DNA of 64,000 nucleotides from Grimontia marina (GTDB lineage Bacteria > Pseudomonadota > Gammaproteobacteria > Enterobacterales > Vibrionaceae). The notes below the pieces were generated by a model. That model did no database searches, was not told where the DNA came from, and saw nothing but the letters and a program-made list of their open reading frames with translations. Positions 1 through 9,892 of this stretch are shown here, piece by piece (the stretch's first letter is position 1; the number at the start of each line of letters is the position of its first letter). The stretch is from NCBI RefSeq assembly GCF_900060185.1, contig NZ_FIZY01000008.1, positions 1-64,000 of the forward strand. The letters are read 5' to 3'. The translations under genes and the position numbers were made by a program.

Positions 1-1
1 A

Positions 2-337
2 AAGAAAGACTCAGACCTATTCATTGCCATGCTGGAGAAGCTAAAGTGGCACTACCGCCGAGCCAAAAGTGTCACCTTGATACTGGATAACTACATCATC
101 CACAAAAGTAAAAAAACGAAGGCTTGGCTCAAGAAGAACCCAAAGTTCAGGCTGCTGTTCCAGCCCGTTTATTGCCCTTGGGTCAACGTCATAGAACGAT
201 TGTGGAATGCTCTCCATGAGACAATTACTCGGAATCACAGGTGTAAACATATGTGGCAATTGCTCAGGAAGGTGAAGCACTTTATGGATAACGTATCGCC
301 GTACCCGGGAGGTTGCCACGGCACGGCGAAAATGTAG
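2..337 (+). mobile_element. IS630-family transposase, C-terminal fragment
   Basis: The frame is open from the first complete codon of the window to the stop at 337, so the 5' part lies outside. The visible 111 residues match the C-terminal half of the DDE_3 catalytic domain of IS630/Tc1-like transposases. A catalytic Asp sits in LILDNYIIHKS, and about 35 residues later come the aromatic/proline turn (FQPVYCPWVNVIERLW) and the catalytic Glu. The enzyme would cut and join transposon ends at TA targets. No terminal inverted repeat was found just after the stop. Whether the copy is full length cannot be judged. Confidence 0.8.
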
Positions 338-352
338 CACTATTCGGATCAG

Positions 353-940
353 TTATTTAGTATTAGCACCTATTAACTTAAAAACTTTGCGCGAAAAATG
401 TTGCATGTTTTTGCCCGCTATATGGCCTGCAACTCCTATAATGCCAAAAACCCCACTTAGTAATGTAACCACAAACGAGTACATTGCAAAACCACCAATT
501 AAGCCCAGATTGAGTGTGTACTTAGGCAGTGTTACACCTATACCGTAAGATGCTGGAGAGGTAAATTCCATCAACCCGAGGTCTCTTAGAGATTCAAAGC
601 TGGCCATTGATAAATAAGTAATGAATGCGCTTAAGAAACAAATACCAAATGCCTGGAAGTCATTTTCATCCTTAAAAACCAAAGATATTGAGATACCGAA
701 GAAAAGCCCCAATCCAGCGTATCCAATCAAATACATCCCTTTTACTTCTGTATGCGAGATATAGGCTAAAATAATTAATACAAATGGAACCATAAACAAA
801 AAGGATCGAATGAACTCTTGTTTTGATGAAAATATGGAAACAGCAACACCTGCCCAAGCCCTAATTGCCAGCCCTCCAAGAAAAACCAAAATGGCTCCTG
901 CAACAAAAAGAACAATTAGCAATATAAAGATGGTTCCCAT
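353..940 (-). CDS. Unknown multi-pass inner-membrane protein
   Basis: This 195-residue protein is strongly hydrophobic, with five or six likely membrane segments: one at residues 2-30, two between about 45 and 85, one near 95-115 and one or two between 145 and 180. The tail is basic. A GGAGAG ribosome binding site lies just before the ATG. I do not recognise a family. It stands between the transposase fragment and paaY with a gap of about 210 bases and shares no obvious operon with either. It is AT-richer than the phenylacetate genes, which fits accessory DNA next to an insertion sequence. Function unknown. Confidence 0.6.
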   Translation of the reverse strand: MGTIFILLIVLFVAGAILVFLGGLAIRAWAGVAVSIFSSKQEFIRSFLFMVPFVLIILAYISHTEVKGMYLIGYAGLGLFFGISISLVFKDENDFQAFGICFLSAFITYLSMASFESLRDLGLMEFTSPASYGIGVTLPKYTLNLGLIGGFAMYSFVVTLLSGVFGIIGVAGHIAGKNMQHFSRKVFKLIGANTK

Positions 941-1154
941 TTTCTCTCCATATCAATTGTGTCTGAGCTTTGAAAGCTAACAGTGTATTGGACACTAAAG
1001 TGGTGTATTTACCCCCTTCCAAAAAAAAGGTGTACCTCGGTATTATGGTCAACACCATTCAACACTGTGTGCGAAAGCAGTGTCAATGTTGATAATTGCC
1101 CGCTTATTACCCATTCAGCATAGTGAAAACGATTCGTTTCCAGTCATAGAAAAC

Positions 1155-1751
1155 CTAATCCGCAAACTTCGGCTTGATGCTTTCATCAATCACCATGCGC
1201 TTTCGGTCTGCTTCAACCGTTTTCATCGGCTCTACCTGCTGCATGGTCGCGAGACAGCGTTCGGTGAGTTCGATATAGCCATCCGTGCCTAGACTCTTCC
1301 AGGTCACTTCTTCCTCTCGAAGTTCACGAATGACTTTGGCTGGGCTGCCAAGGGCGAGCATTTTTGAGGGAATTTTCTGTTGAGAGGCAACAAGGGAGTG
1401 AGCGGCGACGATGCTATGGGCACCAACCACCGCACCATCCATCACCACGGTATTCATGCCAATTAGTGCGCCTTCTTCGATAATACAGCCGTGTAATATG
1501 GCGCTGTGTCCGATATGTCCGCGTTCATGAACTACGACATCGATACCAGGGAAGGCGTGAATCACACAGTTATCCTGCACATTGGCATTGGTTTTGATGT
1601 GTATCCTGCCAAAATCGCCCCGCAAGCTGGCAAAAGGCGCAATATAACTGCCCCGCTCTACAATAACATCACCGATTAAAACCGCTTCTGGGTGAACATA
1701 TGCACCCTCTTCAACCACAGGCGAAATACCGTCCAATGCATAACAGGGCAT
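1155..1751 (-). CDS. paaY: Phenylacetate pathway hexapeptide-repeat thioesterase PaaY
   Basis: This 198-residue left-handed beta-helix protein is of the gamma-carbonic-anhydrase/hexapeptide type. Hexapeptide repeats run from about residue 15 to 140 (VHPEAVLIGDVIVERGSYIA, then GHIGHSAILHGCIIEEGALI). His residues in HERGHIGHSA fit the metal-binding set. PaaY is known as a thioesterase that removes dead-end CoA thioesters, such as the ring-1,2-epoxide hydroxy-CoA, formed by the phenylacetate pathway. Its length equals the E. coli protein. It lies 24 bases downstream of paaX on the same strand, with a good AAGGAG site, so the two probably form one transcript as in E. coli. Confidence 0.92.
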   Translation of the reverse strand: MPCYALDGISPVVEEGAYVHPEAVLIGDVIVERGSYIAPFASLRGDFGRIHIKTNANVQDNCVIHAFPGIDVVVHERGHIGHSAILHGCIIEEGALIGMNTVVMDGAVVGAHSIVAAHSLVASQQKIPSKMLALGSPAKVIRELREEEVTWKSLGTDGYIELTERCLATMQQVEPMKTVEADRKRMVIDESIKPKFAD

Positions 1752-1775
1752 GACTACTCCTTAGTCTGTTTAGTG

Positions 1776-2705
1776 TCAGTTCAGTGTGATGCCTCCGAAG
1801 CGTTCACAGAACTGTTTATCTGCTTTTGGAAGAGGCCCATCCGCCGCGCGGGCAACAGCATCAACGTGTTGCTCGGCCGGATACGCCACCAGATTGTAGA
1901 TATTGTGTGTCAATGTCCGTGCCGCTTTACCTGGCCAGTTTCCCGGCAATAACTCTTCGGGTAATGGCGGGTATTTCAACAGTGCACGACGATAGATATG
2001 GATCAGCAGTATGCGCACCTGAAAAGCTTGTGCAGGCTCCAGTTGCTCACCGTTTTCCAGCAACGACAGAACTGGCCTGAACTGGCTTAGTAGGGTATGA
2101 AACCTGCCTTCCACTTCTTCCAGTTGCCACAGCTTTGCCACCAGCGATTTCAAGTTGGCTTCGTTACCTTCCGAAAGGTCACAAGAGGAGGCTTCGAACA
2201 CCAGCGCTTTATCGTTCAGCTCATGTTTGCTCAACAGCTGCCGTGTCGCATCTTTGTCTGCGCGAGGATACAACATAACGGAGGTCGAAAGAATCGCGTA
2301 ACCTGCCGACTCCAGTTGCTTTCTTGCCTCCATCAACTCACTGCCACTGAGTGAGGGCAAGGCGATCATCTGCCACTGGCGGTTCCACTCAGCATCATGT
2401 GCGCTGTATATCCGCTCTTCCGCTGCGGTGAATCGGTCCATCGCTTCTTCCGTGACGTGATAGAAACTGTATCGACCACTGCGTTCAGCCGTCAGCCAGC
2501 CATCTTTGACCAAACGAAACACCGAAGTTCTGACAAACCGGTCAGAGACATTGAACACACTTAACAGCTCAATCAGGCTGGAAAGACTGATTGAGCCACC
2601 ACGACGGGCAAGGATGTCACCAAAGACCGTCATGATGAGCGAGGTGCCGCTGACCGAGTCAGCGGCGAGAATGTCAGAAAGCAGCTTCCCTAATTTTTGG
2701 TTCAT
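1776..2705 (-). CDS. paaX: Phenylacetyl-CoA-responsive repressor PaaX
   Basis: This 309-residue regulator belongs to the PaaX family. The N-terminal winged-helix domain (about residues 20-90) contains SLSSLIELLSVFNVSDRFVR and is followed by the family's central and C-terminal effector domains. PaaX represses phenylacetate catabolic promoters and is released by phenylacetyl-CoA. It heads a paaX-paaY pair and is separated from the paaK stop by about 150 bases. That gap holds an ATGTTACACA motif which recurs in the paaK/paaZ promoter region, so it may regulate itself as well as both catabolic transcripts. Confidence 0.92.
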   Translation of the reverse strand: MNQKLGKLLSDILAADSVSGTSLIMTVFGDILARRGGSISLSSLIELLSVFNVSDRFVRTSVFRLVKDGWLTAERSGRYSFYHVTEEAMDRFTAAEERIYSAHDAEWNRQWQMIALPSLSGSELMEARKQLESAGYAILSTSVMLYPRADKDATRQLLSKHELNDKALVFEASSCDLSEGNEANLKSLVAKLWQLEEVEGRFHTLLSQFRPVLSLLENGEQLEPAQAFQVRILLIHIYRRALLKYPPLPEELLPGNWPGKAARTLTHNIYNLVAYPAEQHVDAVARAADGPLPKADKQFCERFGGITLN

Positions 2706-2764
2706 ACGTTGTTATCCATAAACATAGCGCTTTGTTATTTTGTACCTTAACGGCAATTGTCTTC

Positions 2765-2774
2765 ATGTTACACA
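2765..2774 (+). promoter_or_regulatory. Candidate PaaX-type operator upstream of paaX
   Basis: The ten bases ATGTTACACA upstream of paaX are repeated exactly at 4231-4240 and appear inverted with one change (TGTGTATCAT) at 4262-4271 in the paaK/paaZ gap. The shared motif in the promoters of one regulon suggests a binding site, most simply for PaaX. This is inference; I do not recall a matching published consensus. Confidence 0.45.
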
Positions 2775-2852
2775 ATCACAACAAAACAGCAAAAATATGA
2801 ATCTGTTAATTAGGGTCTGTCGCGTTCTTGCATCGATTCTCTGTTACCGCTT

Positions 2853-4139
2853 CTATCGCTTATCGATCACTCGCTTGGCTTTACCTTCTGAACGCGGCAA
2901 CACGCCGGCTGGCACGACTTCCACTTTGGATGAAATGCCAATAAAGGTTTTCACTTTGCCTGCCAGCTCATTCGCCAAACCATTTAGCTGAGAACCATGA
3001 ACTTCAGGTTGCTGTTCCACCCTTATTGTCACGCAGTCCATATTGCCCTGCTTAAACAGCTCAATCAGGTAATGGGGCGCCAGGCCACGGGTATTACAAA
3101 TTTGTTCTTCTATCTGGGTGGGGAAAACATTCACACCTCTAATAATCAGCATGTCGTCGCTGCGACCGGTGATTTTCCCCATTCGGCGCATGGTGCGCGA
3201 TGTGCCGGGCAGAAGGCGGGTCAAATCACGGGTACGGTAGCGGATAATTGGCATCGCTTCTTTGGTGAGACTGGTAAAGACCAACTCCCCTTCCTCGCCA
3301 TCTGGCAATACTTCCCCCGTTAGTGGGTCGATAATTTCCGGATAGAAATGGTCTTCCCAAATGGTTGGGCCATCTTTGGATTCCACGCATTCCTGAGCGA
3401 CACCTGGGCCAATCACTTCAGATAAACCATAAATGTCTACCGCATCCATCGACAAGCGACGTTGCATCTCTTCGCGCATGGCTTCTGTCCAGGGCTCTGC
3501 ACCAAAAATACCTACCCGCAGGGCAAGTTTTTCTGGGTCCATACCCTGCCTCGCCATTTCATCGGCGATGTTAAGCATGTACGAAGGCGTCACCATAATG
3601 ATGTCTGGGTCAAAATCCCGAATCAGCTGAACTTGCTTCTGGGTTTGGCCGCCACTCATTGGAATCACAGTACAACCTAACCTTTCCGCGCCATAGTGGG
3701 CACCTAGACCACCCGTAAAAAGTCCATAGCCGTATGAAATATGCACTTTGTCTTTAGGTCTGCCACCCGCTGCGTATATAGAACGGGCTACCACGTCCGC
3801 CCACATATTTACGTCGTTTTGTGTGTATCCCACCACCGTCGGTTTGCCCGTCGTACCACTCGAAGCGTGAACGCGAACCACCTGCTCCATTGGCGTACAG
3901 AACATGCCGAATGGGTAGTTATCGCGAAGGTCAGCTTTTGTGGTCATAGGAAACTTACTGAGGTCAGACAGTGTTTTCAAATCGTCTGGATGGACACCAT
4001 GGGCCTTGAATTTCTCGCGATAAACCGGCGAGTTTTCATAGACGTGATTCAACGTGTTTTTAAGACGTGATAGCTGAAGTCCGCGTAACTCATCAATGCT
4101 GGCATTTTCAATCGCGTGCATCCCTACCTTACTGCTCAT
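2853..4139 (-). CDS. paaK: Phenylacetate-CoA ligase PaaK
   Basis: This adenylate-forming enzyme activates phenylacetate to phenylacetyl-CoA using ATP, the entry step of the pathway. The product has 428 residues from the ATG preceded by AAAGGAGAG; an upstream in-frame ATG would add 16 residues without a ribosome binding site. The P-loop is seen as HASSGTTGKPTVVGYTQND, followed by the family motifs YGLSEVIGPGVAQECVES and YRTRDLTRL. The length is standard for PaaK. It is divergent from paaZ across a 243-base promoter region and upstream of paaX on the same strand. Confidence 0.95.
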   Translation of the reverse strand: MSSKVGMHAIENASIDELRGLQLSRLKNTLNHVYENSPVYREKFKAHGVHPDDLKTLSDLSKFPMTTKADLRDNYPFGMFCTPMEQVVRVHASSGTTGKPTVVGYTQNDVNMWADVVARSIYAAGGRPKDKVHISYGYGLFTGGLGAHYGAERLGCTVIPMSGGQTQKQVQLIRDFDPDIIMVTPSYMLNIADEMARQGMDPEKLALRVGIFGAEPWTEAMREEMQRRLSMDAVDIYGLSEVIGPGVAQECVESKDGPTIWEDHFYPEIIDPLTGEVLPDGEEGELVFTSLTKEAMPIIRYRTRDLTRLLPGTSRTMRRMGKITGRSDDMLIIRGVNVFPTQIEEQICNTRGLAPHYLIELFKQGNMDCVTIRVEQQPEVHGSQLNGLANELAGKVKTFIGISSKVEVVPAGVLPRSEGKAKRVIDKR

Positions 4140-4230
4140 CTTGCTCTCTCCTTTCAAGGCTTTACTTCCAGCTCCATCGCTTTTCAAGGTTCGCCTCTTA
4201 AAGCGTAGTCGCCAATTCGATTATTTATTC

Positions 4231-4271
4231 ATGTTACACATAATTGATCATTTACATTTATTGTGTATCAT
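4231..4271. promoter_or_regulatory. Inverted pair of candidate PaaX sites between paaK and paaZ
   Basis: ATGTTACACA at 4231-4240 and TGTGTATCAT at 4262-4271 face each other with a 31-base centre-to-centre spacing, near three helical turns. The same word occurs before paaX. The pair sits in the divergent paaK/paaZ promoter region and could control both directions. The stretch from 4140 to 4382 is otherwise AT-rich with no gene. Confidence 0.5.
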
Positions 4272-4382
4272 AAAATTTAACCATTCATAAACATTTTTAT
4301 TAAACCTCGACAACAATTGACCGCTTTCGCAGGGATTGATTTGGGTCGAACGCGAATGCGACCACGTAGAAGGACACGTGAC

Positions 4383-6431
4383 ATGAAGGCAAAAAGTTTT
4401 GTTTACGGCGCATGGCATGAAGGAGCTGCAGAAGGGGTTTCTGTTGCCAATGCCATCACGGGAGAACCGATTTGTTCTGTCAGCTCTGACGGCATTGATT
4501 TTGCGAAAGTAGTGCGATTTGGCCGTGAAGTAGGTGGCCCTGCGCTGCGCGCAATGACCATTCATGAACGCGCAGAAATGCTAAAGGCTTTGGGTTTGAA
4601 GCTACTGGATAACAAGAAGCGCTTTTACGATATCTCTCAATGGACGGGGGCGACCAAAGCGGATAGCTGGGTTGATATTGAAGGTGGTCTTGGCACCATG
4701 CTGAGCTACTCAAGTATTGCCCGCCGTGAACTGGGCAATGAGCCTTTCATCGTTGAGGACAAAGCCCAACCACTTTCTGCAGATGGTTCCTTTGTTGGCC
4801 GGCACATTCTCACGCCAAAGCCCGGCGTTTCAGTTCACATCAATGCCTTTAACTTCCCTTGCTGGGGCATGCTGGAAAAAATTGCTCCTAGCTTGATCGC
4901 AGGCGTGCCCGTGATTGTTAAACCCGCCACACAATCGGCTTACCTGACGCAAGCGATGGTCGAGGATATGGTCGAAAGCGGTCTCCTTCCTGACGGCTCT
5001 CTCCAGCTTATTTGCGGAAGCGTGGGCGATCTGTTGGATCAATTGGGCGAACAGGACAGCGTCACTTTTACTGGCTCGGCATCAACTGGTCAAAAACTCA
5101 AAGTACATCCCAACATCGTTGCCCATAGCATTCCATTCAACATGGAAGCAGACTCGCTGAACTGCAGCATTCTTGGTGAAACGGTGAGTGAAGACGATCC
5201 AGAGTTCGATCTTTTCATCAAAGAAGTCGCAAGGGAAATGACGGTCAAGGCGGGCCAGAAATGTACGGCCATCCGTCGCGCACTGGTGCCACGCACCAAA
5301 GTCAACGCAGTGAGTGAAGCGCTTAAAGCGCGCCTTGCCCGCGTGTCGATGGGCGACCCTTCTATTGAAGGCGTCAAAATGGGTCCTCTGATTGGTAAAG
5401 GCCAGCGGGATGATGTGGCGACTCAGGTCAGCAAGCTTTGCGAGCAAAGCGATGTGCTGTTGGGCGGGAACGACGCGGCAATGGAACTTGTCGGTGACCA
5501 TTGTTCTCACGACGCTTTTTATCCGCCGACCGTGCTGCTCTCCAAAGCACCAACCGAAGAGGGCTCTGTACACAGCGTTGAAGCGTTTGGTCCGGTTTGT
5601 ACGCTATTGCCTTATGACAACGTCTCCCAAGCAGTTGCCATTGCTTCACTGGGTAAAGGCAGTCTGGTGGGTTCAGTGGTTACCAACGATGCATCAGAAG
5701 CATCAGAGCTTGTGCTGAAAGCAGCCGCCTACCATGGCCGTATGCTGATCCTGAACCGTGACAATGCCAAATCCTCAACCGGACATGGTTCGCCGCTCGC
5801 GCCGCTTGTTCATGGTGGCCCCGGACGCGCCGGTGGCGGTGAAGAGTTGGGTGGCGTCCGTGCCATCAAACACTATATGCAGCGCACCGCGTTGCAGGGT
5901 TCACCCACCATGCTGACCGCAATTACCCGCGAGTACACCGCAGGCGCTGAGAAAACCCAAACGCCGGTACACCCTTTCCGTAAGTACTTTGATGAACTGC
6001 AAATTGGTGAAAGTCTGACCACGCACAGACGCACGGTCACTGAAGCTGACATCGTGAATTTTGGCTGTCTCTCGGGCGATCATTTCTATGCCCACTTCGA
6101 TGAGATTGCCGCGAAAGATTCACTGTTTGGTCAGCGCGTGGCTCACGGTTACTTCGTGCTTTCAGCAGCCGCAGGCTTGTTTGTCCACCCCGCGCCAGGT
6201 CCGGTACTTGCCAACTACGGCCTAGAGAATCTGCGCTTTATTGCTCCGGTCGCGATTGGCGACACCATTCAGGCGGACATTACCGTGAAGCAGAAGATCA
6301 AGAAAAACCGCCGCCCGGATGAGGAACGCGCAACGGGTGTGGTGGTGTGGGACGTATTGGTACGCAACCAGAATGACGAGACCGTCGCGGTGTACGACAT
6401 CATGACTCTGGTCGAGCGTCAGGAGGGTTAA
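4383..6431 (+). CDS. paaZ: Oxepin-CoA hydrolase/semialdehyde dehydrogenase PaaZ
   Basis: This is the bifunctional ring-opening enzyme of the pathway. The C-terminal MaoC-type (R)-hydratase domain (about residues 540-680, with [11 protein letters not shown]) opens oxepin-CoA. The N-terminal aldehyde dehydrogenase domain (1-520) oxidises the resulting semialdehyde to 3-oxo-5,6-dehydrosuberyl-CoA. The nucleophile is in the motif [13 protein letters not shown]. From the ATG at 4383 (AGAAGG upstream) the product is 682 residues, matching the E. coli enzyme; a TTG further upstream adds 22 residues and is less likely. It is first in the plus-strand paa operon, three bases before paaG. Confidence 0.94.
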   Translation: MKAKSFVYGAWHEGAAEGVSVANAITGEPICSVSSDGIDFAKVVRFGREVGGPALRAMTIHERAEMLKALGLKLLDNKKRFYDISQWTGATKADSWVDIEGGLGTMLSYSSIARRELGNEPFIVEDKAQPLSADGSFVGRHILTPKPGVSVHINAFNFPCWGMLEKIAPSLIAGVPVIVKPATQSAYLTQAMVEDMVESGLLPDGSLQLICGSVGDLLDQLGEQDSVTFTGSASTGQKLKVHPNIVAHSIPFNMEADSLNCSILGETVSEDDPEFDLFIKEVAREMTVKAGQKCTAIRRALVPRTKVNAVSEALKARLARVSMGDPSIEGVKMGPLIGKGQRDDVATQVSKLCEQSDVLLGGNDAAMELVGDHCSHDAFYPPTVLLSKAPTEEGSVHSVEAFGPVCTLLPYDNVSQAVAIASLGKGSLVGSVVTNDASEASELVLKAAAYHGRMLILNRDNAKSSTGHGSPLAPLVHGGPGRAGGGEELGGVRAIKHYMQRTALQGSPTMLTAITREYTAGAEKTQTPVHPFRKYFDELQIGESLTTHRRTVTEADIVNFGCLSGDHFYAHFDEIAAKDSLFGQRVAHGYFVLSAAAGLFVHPAPGPVLANYGLENLRFIAPVAIGDTIQADITVKQKIKKNRRPDEERATGVVVWDVLVRNQNDETVAVYDIMTLVERQEG

Positions 6432-6433
6432 AT

Positions 6434-7237
6434 ATGAAGAAGCCAATAAACTTCATCACCATACTTTTCACCGTCCACAATGGTGTCGCGACCTTGGTGC
6501 TGAACCGACCGGACTCGCTCAATAGCTTCAATGCGCAAATGCATGAAGAAGTAAAAGCCGCCATCCGAGAAGTGCGTGAAAACAGTGAGATCCGCTGTTT
6601 GCTCATTACGGGTAATGGTCGGGGCTTTTGTGCCGGACAAGATCTGAATGATCGCGCCGTGAATGACGCTAGCGCCCGCGTTGATTTGGGCGAATCTGTC
6701 GAGCGCAATTACAACCCATTGATTCGCGCCATCAGCACGCTCAATGTTCCCGTAATCTGCGCCGTTAACGGCGTAGCCGCTGGCGCTGGTGCCAATATCG
6801 CCATGGCTTGTGACATTGTCTTTGCTGCCCGCTCTGCAAGCTTTATTCAGTCTTTCGCCAAAATCGGACTGATCCCGGATTCCGGCGGCACCTGGAACCT
6901 TACCCGCGCACTTGGCTTGCCCAGAGCAAAAGCCTTGGCGTTGCTGGGTGAAAAGCTTCCGGCAGAGCAAGCCGAGGCTTGGGGAATGATTTGGCGCTGT
7001 GTTGACGATGAAGCCTTGATGGAAGAAGCCAATGCGGTAGCAGAAAAACTCGCCAGCCAGCCGACCCTTGCTCTCGCCAATATCAAACGTCTGTTGAATG
7101 CATCGTTTGCCAACACGCTCGACCACCAGCTTGAGCTGGAAAAAGAGACCATGCGTAACCTTGGCTATTCAAAGGATTACGCCGAAGGCGTGGCTTCATT
7201 TCTTGAAAAGCGTGCACCGCAGTTTAAGGGGGAATGA
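6434..7237 (+). CDS. paaG: Epoxyphenylacetyl-CoA isomerase PaaG
   Basis: This crotonase-fold protein of 267 residues converts ring-1,2-epoxyphenylacetyl-CoA to oxepin-CoA and can shift double bonds later in the pathway. The CoA/oxyanion region shows NGRGFCAGQDLNDR and NGVAAGAGANIAMACD, and IPDSGGTWNLTRALG follows; this is the pattern of PaaG/PaaB-type isomerases. An AGGAGG site lies just upstream and the stop overlaps the next reading frame. It is the only free-standing crotonase in the operon. The PaaF hydratase function is probably in the fused enzyme at 12632-14716. Confidence 0.9.
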   Translation: MKKPINFITILFTVHNGVATLVLNRPDSLNSFNAQMHEEVKAAIREVRENSEIRCLLITGNGRGFCAGQDLNDRAVNDASARVDLGESVERNYNPLIRAISTLNVPVICAVNGVAAGAGANIAMACDIVFAARSASFIQSFAKIGLIPDSGGTWNLTRALGLPRAKALALLGEKLPAEQAEAWGMIWRCVDDEALMEEANAVAEKLASQPTLALANIKRLLNASFANTLDHQLELEKETMRNLGYSKDYAEGVASFLEKRAPQFKGE

Positions 7238-7239
7238 GC

Positions 7240-7683
7240 ATGGATGCGGACCAAATAGCGCAAGCCTGCGCGCAGCAAATGTTCAGTCATGACAGTGTAT
7301 CCCGCACCATGGGCATGGAAATCGTGCACATGGCCTGTCGGCAGAGTGAAGTCACCATGCGCGTCACCCAAGAGATGTTGAACGGTCACCAAACCTGTCA
7401 TGGCGGCCAGATTTTTAGCTTGGCGGATTCAGCATTTGCTTTTGCCTGCAATTCAGAAAACGAATCTGCCGTGGCCTCTGCCTGCTCTATCGATTTTCTA
7501 CGCCCCGCCAAAGAAAACGATGTGCTGACTGCAAGGGCGCATGTCATGCATCAAGGCAGAAGAGCTGGCATCTACATCGTCAATATTACTAACCAGAACC
7601 AGGAGCTTGTCGCCATTTTCAAGGGCAACTCAGCACGCCTGAACCAAGCCGTACTCCCACCAGATCAAAGGAGTGATTCATGA
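7240..7683 (+). CDS. paaI: Hydroxyphenylacetyl-CoA thioesterase PaaI
   Basis: A hotdog-fold thioesterase of about 147 residues. The signature HQTCHGGQIFSLADSAFAFA at residues 47-66 contains the GG and catalytic Asp of the PaaI family. It hydrolyses phenylacetyl- and hydroxyphenylacetyl-CoA to protect the CoA pool. Two ATGs lie six bases apart. The second, at 7240, has a properly spaced AAGGGGGA, whereas the first overlaps the paaG stop with no spacing, so I chose the second. The stop overlaps the paaJ start by four bases. Confidence 0.9.
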   Translation: MDADQIAQACAQQMFSHDSVSRTMGMEIVHMACRQSEVTMRVTQEMLNGHQTCHGGQIFSLADSAFAFACNSENESAVASACSIDFLRPAKENDVLTARAHVMHQGRRAGIYIVNITNQNQELVAIFKGNSARLNQAVLPPDQRSDS

Positions 7684-8882
7684 AGCATGCTTATATCTGC
7701 GATGGCATTCGCACCGCATTTGGCCGCTACGGCGGCACACTCTCCGCAGTGAGAGCCGATGACCTGGGCGCAGTACCTATTCGCGCTCTGATGGAGCGTA
7801 ACCCGCAAATTGATTGGTCCCAGATCGAAGAAGTCTTCTATGGCTGTGCCAATCAGGCCGGTGAAGATAACCGCAATGTGGGCCGCATGAGTGCCCTTCT
7901 GGCAGGCATGCCAGATTCTGTCCCCGCCACCACCATCAACCGCCTTTGCGGTTCAGGTATGGACGCCGTCGGCACAGCAGCCCGCGCCATTGACTGTGGA
8001 GAGATTGAACTGGCGATTGCCGGCGGCGTGGAATCCATGTCCCGCGCTCCCTTTGTGATGGGCAAAGCGCAGACCGCTTTTTCCCGTCAGGCGGAAATCT
8101 TCGATACCACCATTGGCTGGCGTTTTATCAACGACAAAATGAAGAAGCAATACGGCGTCGATTCTATGCCTGAAACAGCAGAAAACGTCGCGGAAGATTT
8201 TAAGGTTAACCGCCAAGATCAAGATGCCTTTGCCCTTCGAAGCCAACAACGTGCCGCCAAAGCACAGGAAACGGGTGTATTCGACGCTGAAATCACACCC
8301 GTGATGATCCCACGCCGTAAGCAAGAACCGCTTTGTTTCGAGAAAGACGAACACCTTCGCGCTACCACTGCTGAAGCACTGGCGGGATTGCCCACGCCTT
8401 TTCGTGAATTTGGCAGCGTCACCGCTGGCAACGCATCAGGTGTGAACGATGGTGCGGTAGCCCTGCTGCTCGCATCAGAAAGTGCCATTGAGAAACATGG
8501 TCTCAAACCCCGAGCCCGCATTCTTGCTATGGCAACCGCTGGCGTACCACCTCGCATCATGGGTTTTGGCCCCTCTCCAGCAGCCAAGAAAGTGCTGAAA
8601 CTGGCGGGTCTGACCCTCGATGATATCGACACCATCGAGCTCAACGAGGCGTTTGCCGCACAGGCGTTAGCGGTAACCCGCGACCTTGGCCTGCCGGATG
8701 ATTCACAGAAAGTGAACCCCAATGGCGGTGCTATCGCGTTGGGTCATCCTTTGGGTGCCAGTGGTGCACGACTTGTGCTTACCGCCCTAAACCAACTTGA
8801 ACGCACGCAAGGCAGATATGCCCTTTGCACCATGTGTATTGGTGTCGGTCAGGGCATCGCCCTCGTGATTGAACGTGTTTGA
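7680..8882 (+). CDS. paaJ: 3-oxoadipyl-CoA/dehydrosuberyl-CoA thiolase PaaJ
   Basis: This is a 400-residue thiolase. The acyl-accepting Cys lies in TINRLCGSGMDAVGTAARAI (near residue 90), with the C-terminal GGAIALGHPLGASGARL and the second Cys in CTMCIGVGQGIALV. It carries out the two thiolytic steps giving acetyl-CoA and finally succinyl-CoA. The length is that of PcaF/PaaJ. The start overlaps paaI by four bases, suggesting translational coupling. Confidence 0.92.
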   Translation: MKHAYICDGIRTAFGRYGGTLSAVRADDLGAVPIRALMERNPQIDWSQIEEVFYGCANQAGEDNRNVGRMSALLAGMPDSVPATTINRLCGSGMDAVGTAARAIDCGEIELAIAGGVESMSRAPFVMGKAQTAFSRQAEIFDTTIGWRFINDKMKKQYGVDSMPETAENVAEDFKVNRQDQDAFALRSQQRAAKAQETGVFDAEITPVMIPRRKQEPLCFEKDEHLRATTAEALAGLPTPFREFGSVTAGNASGVNDGAVALLLASESAIEKHGLKPRARILAMATAGVPPRIMGFGPSPAAKKVLKLAGLTLDDIDTIELNEAFAAQALAVTRDLGLPDDSQKVNPNGGAIALGHPLGASGARLVLTALNQLERTQGRYALCTMCIGVGQGIALVIERV

Positions 8883-8912
8883 CTTTCTGCACCTGAAAAC
8901 GGAGCAATGACA

Positions 8913-9881
8913 ATGAAAAAACTAAGACAGGAAGCCCAGGAAAAAGCACTGATGGAAGCCTTTCAGCAGAAGATTGATCGTGAAGAAAAGATCGAACCAA
9001 AGGATTGGATGCCGGAGGCCTATCGCCAGAACCTGATCCGCCAGATCTCGCAACATGCGCATTCTGAAGTGATTGGTGAGCAACCGGAAGGTAACTGGAT
9101 CACCCGCGCGCCGTCGCTGCGTCGCAAAGCCGTGCTGCTCGCCAAGGTACAGGATGAAGCGGGCCATGGCTTGTATCTCTACAGCTCTGCCGAAACGCTC
9201 GGAATCAGCCGCGCAGAAATGATCGAAGCACTACAAACCGGAAAAGCGAAATACGCCTCTATCTTCAATTATCCCACCCAGACCTGGGGCGATATCGGGG
9301 CGATTGGCTGGCTGGTTGATGGCGCGGCTATCTGTAATCAGGTTTCCTTACAGCGCACCTCATACGGCCCTTACTCACGCGCCATGATCCGCATCTGTAA
9401 GGAAGAAAGTTTCCACCAGCGTCAGGGCTATCAAATCATGCTGGCACTCGCCAATGGAAGCGAAGAGCAGCGCCAGATGGCACAAGATTCACTCAATCGA
9501 TTTTACTGGCCATCACTGATGATGTTCGGCCCGCATGATGCAGAGTCTGCGCACTCAGCACGTTCAATGCAATGGAAAATAAAACGCGAAACCAATGACA
9601 GTCTTCGTCAGAAGTTCATTGACCAGACCGTGCAGCAAATTGAGTTTCTTGGGTTGGAACACCCAGACAAAGCCATTAAATGGAACGAAGAACGCGGCCA
9701 TTACGACAGCGGCGAAATCGATTGGGAAGAATTCTACAACGTGATTAATGGCAACGGACACTGTAATCGCCAGCGTATTCAGCACCATGTGAACGCTCAC
9801 GAAGAAGGCGCCTGGGTGCGTGACGCGCAGAATGCGCATGCGGAGAAAGTCAAACAACGTCAACAACATGCTGTGGCTTAA
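8913..9881 (+). CDS. paaA: Phenylacetyl-CoA epoxidase catalytic subunit PaaA
   Basis: This is the di-iron subunit of the PaaABCE multicomponent monooxygenase, which epoxidises the aromatic ring of phenylacetyl-CoA. Iron-ligand motifs are visible as [20 protein letters not shown] (near residue 73) and [18 protein letters not shown] (near 160). The product has 322 residues if translation begins at 8913, eight bases after GGAG; the ATG at 8907 is too close to the site. It starts the paaABCDE block, 30 bases after paaJ. Confidence 0.94.
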   Translation: MKKLRQEAQEKALMEAFQQKIDREEKIEPKDWMPEAYRQNLIRQISQHAHSEVIGEQPEGNWITRAPSLRRKAVLLAKVQDEAGHGLYLYSSAETLGISRAEMIEALQTGKAKYASIFNYPTQTWGDIGAIGWLVDGAAICNQVSLQRTSYGPYSRAMIRICKEESFHQRQGYQIMLALANGSEEQRQMAQDSLNRFYWPSLMMFGPHDAESAHSARSMQWKIKRETNDSLRQKFIDQTVQQIEFLGLEHPDKAIKWNEERGHYDSGEIDWEEFYNVINGNGHCNRQRIQHHVNAHEEGAWVRDAQNAHAEKVKQRQQHAVA

Positions 9882-9892
9882 GGAGAAGCGCT

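Noticed and set aside
5082-5573. Long minus-strand open frame opposite paaZ
   Set aside because: It is antisense to a well-supported gene, with no ribosome binding site or recognisable protein.
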